From assembly GCF_003633755.1 (NCBI RefSeq), contig NZ_RBIL01000003.1, positions 186,001 through 250,000 on the forward strand: DNA of 64,000 nucleotides. The letters run 5' to 3'. The notes below the pieces were generated by a model that had not been told where the DNA came from, did no database searches, and saw only the letters and a program-made list of their open reading frames with translations. This DNA comes from Solirubrobacter pauli (GTDB lineage: Bacteria; Actinomycetota; Thermoleophilia; Solirubrobacterales; Solirubrobacteraceae). Within the stretch, counting starts at the first letter, position 1; every line of letters begins with the position of its first letter. Below are positions 16,621 to 23,444 of this stretch, piece by piece. Made by a program: the position numbers and the translations under genes.

Positions 16621-18166
16621 GGGCCAGCTCCCGTGGGCGCACCTCCCGCAGCCGGTGCATGACGTCGTCGCCGCCCCGGCCGAAGTGGTCGTGCAGGCGG
16701 ACGTAGCGCGCGTACAGCGCGTCGTAGGCGCCGGCGCGTGCCTCGTCCGGCACGTACGCGTCGCGCACGAGCGAGCCCATCGCAGCCGACGCCGCACGGA
16801 TGTCGGGATGCAGGCCGGCGGCGACCGCGGCGTGCATCGCCGCGCCGAGCGCCGGGCCCTGCTCGGAGCCGATCACGTGGATCGGCATCCGCGTCACGTC
16901 GGCGTACACCTGCATCACGAACGGGTTCTGGATCAACCCGCCCGCGGCCATCAGCTCGCCCGCCGGCAGCCCGGCCGCGGTGAACGCGTCGAGGATCACG
17001 CGCGTGCCGAACGCGGTCGCCTCCACCAGCGCGCGATAGAGGTCCTCCGGGCGGGTGGCGAGCGTGAGCCCGACGAACACGCCGCTGAGCTCGTGGTCGA
17101 CGAGCACGGAGCGGTTGCCGTTCAGCCAGTCGAGCGCGAGCAGGCCGTGCGCGCCGACCTCCTGCGCGCTCGCCAACCGCGACAGGCGCTCGTGGTCGCC
17201 GCCGACCAGGTCCACGAGCCACGCGAAGCAGTCGCCGACGCCGGTCTGGCCCGCCTCGTAGCCGTACAGGCCGCCGACGATGCCGTCGCGCACGACGCCG
17301 CACATGCCCGGCACCTCGGCCAGGCGGTCCGCGCTCATCACGTGGCAGGTGGACGTGCCCATGATCATCAGCAGCTGCCCGGGGTCGATGGCCTGGGCCG
17401 CGGGTGCGGTGACGTGGGCGTCGACGTTGCCCACCGCCACCGCGATCCCGGGTCGCAGGCCCGTCCATGCCGCCGCTTCGGGGGAGAGGGTGCCGGAGGG
17501 TGCACCGAGCGGCAGGAGTGGGCCGTCGAGCTTGGACAGCAGGTCGGCGAAGCGGTCGTCGAGCGCACGCAGGAAGTCCGCGCTCGGGTACGTGCCGTCC
17601 TGGTGGATCGCCTTGTACCCGGCGAGCGCGGCGTTGCGCGTCTCGCGCCCGCAGAGCCGCCAGGTGATCCAGTCGGCCGCTTCGATCCAGCGGTCGGTGC
17701 GCGTGTACAGCTCCGGGTCGGACTCGAGCAGGTGCAGTGCCTTGGCCACCGCCCATTCGGACGAGATCCGACCGCCGTAGCGGGCGAGCCACGGCTCGCC
17801 GCGCTCGCGGGCGAGCGCGTTGATGCGGTCGGCCTGCGGCTGCGCCGCGTGGTGCTTCCACAGCCGCACCGGGCCGAGCGGCGCGCCGTCGGCGCGGGTC
17901 GGCAGCGGCGAGCTGGCGGTGAAGGCGGTGGCGACGCCGGCGATCTGGCCGGGGTCGACGCCGGCCGCGGCGACCGCTTCGGGCACGGCGTGCTGGAGCG
18001 CCGCCACGTAGTCGGCGGGGTCCTGGAGCGCCCACTGCGGCTCGGGCGTCATCACGCCGTGCGGGTACTCGAACACCGCCGTGCCCAGCTCGGCGCCGTC
18101 GCGCGCGTCGACGACGAGCGCCCGCGCGGACAGCGTGCCGAAGTCCACCCCCACCACGCAGGTCAT
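16613..18166 (-). CDS. araB: Ribulokinase
   Basis: 517-aa FGGY-family carbohydrate kinase that phosphorylates L-ribulose. N-terminal phosphate loop VGVDFGTLSARALVVD, DWITWRLCG, GNVDAHVTAPA, LMIMGTSTCHVM, and the C-terminal GGLIQNPFVMQVYADVT are diagnostic of AraB. The ATG at 18166 overlaps the stop of the ABC ATPase by ATGA. Gene order is importer, kinase, epimerase, isomerase. Strong assignment by sequence and context. Confidence 0.95.
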   Translation of the reverse strand: MTCVVGVDFGTLSARALVVDARDGAELGTAVFEYPHGVMTPEPQWALQDPADYVAALQHAVPEAVAAAGVDPGQIAGVATAFTASSPLPTRADGAPLGPVRLWKHHAAQPQADRINALARERGEPWLARYGGRISSEWAVAKALHLLESDPELYTRTDRWIEAADWITWRLCGRETRNAALAGYKAIHQDGTYPSADFLRALDDRFADLLSKLDGPLLPLGAPSGTLSPEAAAWTGLRPGIAVAVGNVDAHVTAPAAQAIDPGQLLMIMGTSTCHVMSADRLAEVPGMCGVVRDGIVGGLYGYEAGQTGVGDCFAWLVDLVGGDHERLSRLASAQEVGAHGLLALDWLNGNRSVLVDHELSGVFVGLTLATRPEDLYRALVEATAFGTRVILDAFTAAGLPAGELMAAGGLIQNPFVMQVYADVTRMPIHVIGSEQGPALGAAMHAAVAAGLHPDIRAASAAMGSLVRDAYVPDEARAGAYDALYARYVRLHDHFGRGGDDVMHRLREVRPRELAHG

Positions 18167-18927
18167 GACGCCGCCATCCGCGCCCGCCGGTACTCGCTGA
18201 CGACGAGCTCGGTCAGCTCCTCGATCGACGTCTCGGCGGTCGGCTTGTCGAACGCGATCACGCCGTCCTGGATCAGGTTCACGCGGTCGCAGCTCGCGAG
18301 CACGTGGACGTAGTTGTGCAGCACGAGGATCATCGCCACCTCGCCCGAGTCCTTCAGCCGCTGGATCAGGTCCAGGATGCGCGCGCCCTCCTTCGCGCCC
18401 ATCGCCGCGAGCGGCTCGTCGAGCAGCAGGATGTCCGCCGCCGAGTGCACGGTGCGCGCGACCGCGATCGCCTGCCGTTGCCCGCCCGAGAGTTTCGCGA
18501 CGGGCGCGTTGAGGTTCGGGATGTTGATGCCGATCTCGTCGAGCGCCGTGCGCGTCTGGGTGCGCATCTCCCGGTTCTTGAGGAACGGAATCGGCCGGTG
18601 CACGTGCTCGCGGCGCAGGAACATGTTCTGGAACACGGACAACTCGTCGATCAGCGCGAGGTCCTGGTAGACGGCGTCGATGCCGAGCGAGCGCGCGTGG
18701 TCGACGCTCTTGGGCTCGTACGGCTCGCCGCGCAGGGTCATCGTCCCGGTGTCGGGCTTCTCGAAGCCGCACAGGATCTTCATCAGCGTCGACTTGCCCG
18801 CGCCGTTGTCGCCGAGCAGCCCGAGCACCTCGCCCTTGCGCAGCGTCAGGTTGAGGTCCCGCAGCGCGACCACCGGGCCGAAGCTCTTGGTCACGTGCTC
18901 CACCTGGAGGACGACGTCGTCAGGCAC
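18163..18927 (-). CDS. Sugar ABC transporter ATP-binding protein (single ATPase domain)
   Basis: 254-aa ABC ATPase: Walker A GDNGAGKST, Q-loop in AVYQDLALI, signature LSGGQRQAIAVART, Walker B ILLLDEPLAAMG. Carbohydrate-uptake importers of the RbsA/AraG type usually have two fused ATPase domains (about 500 aa); this one has a single domain, like the FrcA/fructose-type importers, and presumably dimerises. The switch histidine is in LVLHNYVHV rather than the usual SHN. It overlaps the permease gene by 8 bp and araB by 4 bp. Confidence 0.92.
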   Translation of the reverse strand: MPDDVVLQVEHVTKSFGPVVALRDLNLTLRKGEVLGLLGDNGAGKSTLMKILCGFEKPDTGTMTLRGEPYEPKSVDHARSLGIDAVYQDLALIDELSVFQNMFLRREHVHRPIPFLKNREMRTQTRTALDEIGINIPNLNAPVAKLSGGQRQAIAVARTVHSAADILLLDEPLAAMGAKEGARILDLIQRLKDSGEVAMILVLHNYVHVLASCDRVNLIQDGVIAFDKPTAETSIEELTELVVSEYRRARMAAS

Positions 18928-19966
18928 TGGTCCTCGCCCGCCCCACGTAGGTGTTCGCGGCCATCGCGAGGATGATCGCCAGGCCCAGGTAGAAGTTCAG
19001 GTAGTCGGCGTTGACGCCGGTGATGATGAGCCCGTCGTTGAGCACGCCGAGCAGCAGGGCGCCCAGCAGCGCGCCCACCACCGTGCCCGAGCCGCCGGCC
19101 AGCAACGTGCCGCCGATCACCGCCGCCGCGATGCCGCCGAACAGCACCTCGTTGGCGCCGCTCGGGTCCGGCTGCACGGATGTGGTGCGCACGGCCTCGA
19201 GCACGCCGACCAGCCCCGCGCACAGCGAGCACAGGACGAAGTTGCGGGTGATCACGAGCCGCGTGCGGATGCCCGCCTCCGCCGCGCCGACGCGGTTGCT
19301 GCCGACCGCGACCGTGTAGATCCCCCAGCGCGTGAAGCTCAGCACGAGCTGGAGCGCGACCACGATCGCGAGCGCCCAGATCAGCTCCGAGTAGGTGCTG
19401 CCGCCGAAGATCTTCGCGAACGTCGTCGCGCCTTCCAGCACATCGGTGCCCGGCGTCGCGACGGGCTGAGCGTCGGACACGATCAGCGTGAGGCCGGTCA
19501 ACGCGAGCAGCATCCCGAGCGTGGTGATGAACGAGTTGATGCGCAGCACCGTCGTCAGCACCCCGTTGGCCAGGCCGACGAGCACGCACATCCCCAGCGC
19601 GAGCACGAACGCGAGCGTGAGCGGGACGCCGGCGATGTAGAACTCGTGGAACATGAACGGCGCGAACAGGTAGACCGCGCCGATCGACAGGTCGATCTCC
19701 CCGTTGATCATCAGGAAGACCTCGCCGGCCGCGAGGATCGCGAACGGCGCGAAGTACGGCAGCAGCGTCTTGAAGTTCTCCCACGTCATGAACGCGTCGG
19801 TGGTCGCGGCGAAGTACGCCGCGACCAGCACCGTGATGACGATCACGCTGCCCTCGCGCAGGGTGAGCAGACGTTTGGCGAGGCCGAGCGCGCGGCCGCG
19901 CGGACGGGGCTCGCGCGCCGGCGCCGCCGCCTTCGGCGGCTCGTCGATGATGGCTCCTGCGGGCAT
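18920..19966 (-). CDS. Sugar ABC transporter permease (RbsC/AraH type)
   Basis: 348-aa inner-membrane permease of the branched-chain/ribose (BPD_transp_2) family, with about nine hydrophobic helices. The family loop AAGEVFLMINGEIDLSIGAVYLF and later AGLVGVLEAVRTTSVQPDPSGANEVLFGGIAAAVIGGTLLAGG are characteristic. The cytoplasmic N-terminus (about 30 aa) is Pro/Arg rich. It forms the channel for the arabinose importer with the ATPase and lipoprotein encoded on either side. Confidence 0.93.
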   Translation of the reverse strand: MPAGAIIDEPPKAAAPAREPRPRGRALGLAKRLLTLREGSVIVITVLVAAYFAATTDAFMTWENFKTLLPYFAPFAILAAGEVFLMINGEIDLSIGAVYLFAPFMFHEFYIAGVPLTLAFVLALGMCVLVGLANGVLTTVLRINSFITTLGMLLALTGLTLIVSDAQPVATPGTDVLEGATTFAKIFGGSTYSELIWALAIVVALQLVLSFTRWGIYTVAVGSNRVGAAEAGIRTRLVITRNFVLCSLCAGLVGVLEAVRTTSVQPDPSGANEVLFGGIAAAVIGGTLLAGGSGTVVGALLGALLLGVLNDGLIITGVNADYLNFYLGLAIILAMAANTYVGRARTSA

Positions 19967-19969
19967 GCG

Positions 19970-21055
19970 CTAGGACGCCGTGACGCCCGCGGTCTCCGCG
20001 TTGCCCTCGTAGCGCGACTTGGTCGTCACGTACGGGACCACGGTGTCCTTGGTCAGGAACTTGAGGCCGGTGTTGACCTCCGACGGACCCGTCAGCGTCT
20101 TCGACGCCTTGTACATGAAGAGCTGGAAGACGGGATAGAAGCCCTGCAGGTAGGGCTGCTGGTCGATCGTGAAGTCGATCTGATCGGCCTGGAGCAGCTT
20201 CATCGTCGGCTCGAGCAGGTCGTAGCCGCCGCCCTTGACGCCTTTCTCGCGCAGCTTGTACTTCTGGATCACCTGCGCGACGGCCTGGGTGCTGCCGGCG
20301 TCGACGGCGAACATGCCCTTGACGTCCTTGTGACCGACGTAGTACGCGTCGATCGTGGACAGCTCCTTCGGCAGCGCGGCGCCGGTGGCGATCGTGTCGA
20401 TCTTGATCGACGCGCCCGACTTCTTGATGGCGTCGATCGCGCCGTCGATGCGCGGCTGGATGTTGAGCGCGCCCGGCGTGGCGATGAACAGCGCGACTCT
20501 GCCCTCCCCCACCAGGTCGACGATCCGCTTGCCCATCTCCTGACCGGACACGAACAGGTCCTGGCCGATGTACGACAGCCGCGCGTTGGCGACGTCGGCG
20601 TTGTAGCCGACGACCGGGATGCCGGCGTCCAGCGCGCGCTGCACCGGGTCGTTGAACGCCTTCTCGTCCACGAGGCAGACCGCGATGCCGTCCGCCTTCG
20701 CGCTGATCGCGCTGTTGAACGCGTTGACCATCTCGTTCACGTTCGCGCTCTCGGACCCCGTCCACTGGAAGCTGCAGTTGACGAGCTTGCACGCGTCCTC
20801 CGCGCCGTAGCGGGTCGGGACGAAGAACGGGTTCGTCGTCACGTGGTTGACGAACACGAACCGCATCTTCTTCTGCTCGCCGAACAGGCCGGGCGCGGGC
20901 GACCCCTGGGCCTTGGCCGCCTGATCGGGGTCATCGTCACCGCCGAAGAGCCCGCAGCCGCTCAGCACGTAGGCGGCGACGCCCGCGGCACCGCCGGTAA
21001 GGGCCGTGCGACGGGTGAGCTCGTTCCAGCGGTGGGGGACGTCTTGGTCAGACAC
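19970..21055 (-). CDS. Sugar ABC transporter substrate-binding lipoprotein
   Basis: 361-aa periplasmic-binding-protein-like lipoprotein (Peripla_BP_4 fold). The signal has a twin arginine (R15 R16) and a lipobox LSGC with acceptor C34, so it may use Tat export then lipidation. Core blocks: RFVFVNHVTTNPFF, VNEMVNAFNSAISAKADGIAV, GIPVVGYNAD and IDFTIDQQPYLQGFYPV. It starts at GTG 21055 with an AGGAG site and is the first gene of the ara operon, reading away from the divergent repressor. Confidence 0.94.
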   Translation of the reverse strand: MSDQDVPHRWNELTRRTALTGGAAGVAAYVLSGCGLFGGDDDPDQAAKAQGSPAPGLFGEQKKMRFVFVNHVTTNPFFVPTRYGAEDACKLVNCSFQWTGSESANVNEMVNAFNSAISAKADGIAVCLVDEKAFNDPVQRALDAGIPVVGYNADVANARLSYIGQDLFVSGQEMGKRIVDLVGEGRVALFIATPGALNIQPRIDGAIDAIKKSGASIKIDTIATGAALPKELSTIDAYYVGHKDVKGMFAVDAGSTQAVAQVIQKYKLREKGVKGGGYDLLEPTMKLLQADQIDFTIDQQPYLQGFYPVFQLFMYKASKTLTGPSEVNTGLKFLTKDTVVPYVTTKSRYEGNAETAGVTAS

Positions 21056-21092
21056 CGTCGCTGCTCCTCTCTCCTCCAGGGCGAAGCGCTGT

Positions 21093-21187
21093 GTTAGCGC
21101 TCACATCGCGGCCCGCACGTTAGCGCTCACATCCATGTATTGTCAAGGTCCCTCGACCGAACATGGATGTATGTGATGAGCGCTAAC
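21093..21187. promoter_or_regulatory. Three operator copies for the LacI-family repressor
   Basis: The 15-mer GTTAGCGCTCACATC occurs at 21093-21107 and exactly again at 21119-21133. An inverted close copy, GTTAGCGCTCATCAC on the minus strand, is at 21187-21173 and covers the start codon of the repressor gene. The core TNAGCGCTNA is the usual LacI/GalR-family operator. Copies 1 and 2 are 26 bp apart (centre to centre) and copy 3 is 54 bp further, suiting both repression of the ara operon and autorepression. Confidence 0.8.
21117..21146 (-). promoter_or_regulatory. Promoter of the arabinose operon
   Basis: On the minus strand: perfect -35 TTGACA (21146-21141), 18-bp spacer, -10 TAACGT (21122-21117, matching TANNNT). 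The -10 lies within the second operator copy, so repressor binding would block polymerase directly. Confidence 0.7.
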
Positions 21188-22201
21188 AGCGGAGTGGGAC
21201 GAAGCCGGCCGGTGATGGCCGACGTCGCCCTGCGCGCGGGCGTGTCGCATCAGACCGTGTCCCGGGTGATCAACGGGTCCGACAGCGTCCGGCCGGAGAC
21301 GCGCGAGCGCGTCCTGGCGGCCATGCGCGAGCTCGACTACCGGCCCAACTCACTCGCGCGTGCGCTGGTGACCGGGCGGTCGCGGACGCTCGGCGTGGTG
21401 AGCTTCGACACCACGCTGTACGGCCCCGCCTCCACCCTGTTCGGGATCGAGCGGGCCGCCCACGCGCAGGGGTACTTCGTCAACATCGTCAGCGTCACGT
21501 CGCTGGACCGCGACCTCGTGCTGGGCGCGGTCGAGCAGCTGCACGGCCAGGGCGTGGAAGGCATCCTGCTGATCACGCCGCAGGAGCGTGCGGTCGAAGC
21601 GCTGGTGCACCTGCCGCCCGGACTGCCGGTCGTCGCCGTCGAGGCCGGCCCGGAGAAGTCGGTGCCGGTGGTCACCGTCGACCAGGTCGAAGGCGCCGCC
21701 GCCGCCACGCGCCATCTGCTCGAGCTCGGGCACCGCACGGTGTGGCACATCGCGGGCCCGGCCGACTGGCTGGAGGCCCAGCAGCGCGTCGACGGCTGGA
21801 TGGCGGCGCTGACCGCGGCCGGCGCGAGCCCGCCGCCGTTGCTCACGGGCGACTGGAGCGCGCGCTCGGGCTACGAGCTCGGCCAGCGCCTGGCGGGCCT
21901 GCGGGACGCGACCGCGATCTTCGCCGCCAACGACCAGATGGCGCTCGGCGTGCTGCGGGCCATGCACGAGGCGGGGCGTGACGTACCCGGGACGGTGAGC
22001 GTCGTCGGCTTCGACGACATCCCCGAGGCGCAGTTCTTCACCCCGCCGCTCACGACCGTGCACCAGGACTTCAACGAGGTCGGGCGCCAGAGCCTGATGC
22101 TGCTGCTCGACGAGATCGGCGCGGGCGCGCGCTCGGCGACGCGGGTGGTCGTGCCGCCGGCGCTGAAGGTCCGCGACAGCACGGCACCACCGGGGGACTG
22201 A
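21176..22201 (+). CDS. LacI family regulator of the arabinose operon
   Basis: 341-aa LacI/GalR repressor. HTH and hinge: MADVALRAGVSHQTVSRVINGS (residues 14-35) then RPNSLARALVTGRS; periplasmic-binding-like effector domain with AIFAANDQMALGVL and VSVVGFDDIPEAQFFTPPLTTVHQD. I favour the ATG at 21176; an ATG at 21167 or TTG at 21140 are in frame, but the last would place the start within promoter DNA. The start codon overlaps operator copy 3, implying autoregulation. The likely inducer is L-arabinose or a derivative (context). Stop overlaps the next start (TGATG). Confidence 0.92.
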   Translation: MSANSGVGRSRPVMADVALRAGVSHQTVSRVINGSDSVRPETRERVLAAMRELDYRPNSLARALVTGRSRTLGVVSFDTTLYGPASTLFGIERAAHAQGYFVNIVSVTSLDRDLVLGAVEQLHGQGVEGILLITPQERAVEALVHLPPGLPVVAVEAGPEKSVPVVTVDQVEGAAAATRHLLELGHRTVWHIAGPADWLEAQQRVDGWMAALTAAGASPPPLLTGDWSARSGYELGQRLAGLRDATAIFAANDQMALGVLRAMHEAGRDVPGTVSVVGFDDIPEAQFFTPPLTTVHQDFNEVGRQSLMLLLDEIGAGARSATRVVVPPALKVRDSTAPPGD

Positions 22202-23031
22202 TGCGACGCCAGCGGCTCGTCTTCGGGACCTACGACGTGCCGGACGCGCGGCTGCTCGACCGGTTCGTCGCGGCGGGTGGCCGGGCCGTCGACGTGGCGA
22301 ACGTGTACCGGGACGGCGAGTCCTCGCGCGCGGTCGCGCGCTGGCTGCGCGGGCGGGACGCGGCCGACGTGACGCTCTACGCGAAGGGCTGCCATCCCCC
22401 GCGCTGCGCTCCGGCGCAGGTCGGCGAGGAGGTGGACCGGGCACGCGCGCTGCTCGGCGTCGAGCGCCTCGACGTGTTCCTGCTGCACCGCGACGACCCG
22501 GCCCTCCCGGTGACGGCGTGGGCGGACGCGCTGCTCGAGCAGGTCGCGGCCGGGACGATCGCCGCGTTCGGCGTGTCGAACTGGACGGTGGAGCGGCTGC
22601 GCGCGCTGCACCGTGAAGTCGGCGGCGCCGCGCTGCACGCGTTCAGCAACCACTTCTCGCTGGCCGAGCTGGTCGCGCCGCCGTGGCCGGACTGCCTGGC
22701 GATGACCGCGTCCGAGCTGCGCGACATGGGGACGCTCGGGATGTCGGTGATCGCGTGGTCGAGCCTCGCCACGGGGTTCTTCGCCGGTCGCGACGTCCCC
22801 GGCTGGGACAGCCCGCGCAACCGCGAGCGGCGCGAGCGTGCACGGGACCTGGCGGGTGAGCTGGACACGACGCCGACGGCCGTCGCGCTCGCCTACGTGC
22901 TCGCCCAGCCCGCGCACGTGCTGGCCGCGGTCGGCACCACGTCCGCGACGCACCTCGACGACGCGTTCGCCGCCGCCGAGCTGGAGCTGTCGCCCACGCA
23001 GACCGCGTGGCTGGCCTCGGCGCCCTCCTGA
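22201..23031 (+). CDS. Aldo/keto reductase, coupled to the LacI regulator
   Basis: 276-aa aldo/keto reductase. Tetrad: D31 (VDVANVY), Y36, K62 (LYAKG), H96 (FLLHRDD). The C-terminal cofactor block is HVLAAVGTTSATHLDDA. It is short because several loops are trimmed. Translationally coupled to the repressor by a 1-bp TGATG overlap, so its expression should follow repressor autoregulation and respond to the same sugar; a role in reducing arabinose or another pentose is possible. Confidence 0.9.
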   Translation: MRRQRLVFGTYDVPDARLLDRFVAAGGRAVDVANVYRDGESSRAVARWLRGRDAADVTLYAKGCHPPRCAPAQVGEEVDRARALLGVERLDVFLLHRDDPALPVTAWADALLEQVAAGTIAAFGVSNWTVERLRALHREVGGAALHAFSNHFSLAELVAPPWPDCLAMTASELRDMGTLGMSVIAWSSLATGFFAGRDVPGWDSPRNRERRERARDLAGELDTTPTAVALAYVLAQPAHVLAAVGTTSATHLDDAFAAAELELSPTQTAWLASAPS

Positions 23032-23444
23032 TCAGCAGCAGTCCCAACGCCGGGGTGCACGCATCCCCGAGCGGCTCTCGCAGCGCTTGCGCGAGCGGGA
23101 AGGCGAACGCCGTCCGCCGCAGGGTCGTGGCCGCGGCGCGCGCCGTCTGAACCAGGCCGCAGCGCCTCCGTCGCCGTAGGGTGCGCTTCGATGGTGCCTC
23201 GCATGTCTCCGCATCCTGCGCGGGCTCCTCAACCGTCGACGAGAGCAACGCCCGGTGCCGCGGGCATGCGGCACAAGGTCCTCTCATCCGCATAGAGCCC
23301 TCGGGGGATGACGTTGATACGCCAACTGCGAGCGGTCACCCGGCTGGACCGGGAGTCGAACCTCTTTCATCCGCCGGTCGGATCAGCATCACCGCGTTTT
23401 CACGTTGACTGGCGCGTGGTCATTTCCACGGATAGGGAGTTTCC
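23032..23444. other. 413-bp intergenic region, no gene seen
   Basis: No frame shows family similarity or a good ribosome site. It presumably holds the promoter and leader of the amidase gene. A short tRNA-like phrase (GGGAGTCGAACCTC near 23350) and a small CCGG hairpin at about 23341-23353 are visible, but no complete tRNA or known riboswitch could be assembled. Confidence 0.5.

Noticed and set aside
23280-23440. Possible riboswitch or tRNA-like fragment before the amidase gene
   Set aside because: Short matches only (GGGAGTCGAACCTC, a CCGG hairpin); no complete aptamer or cloverleaf could be assembled.
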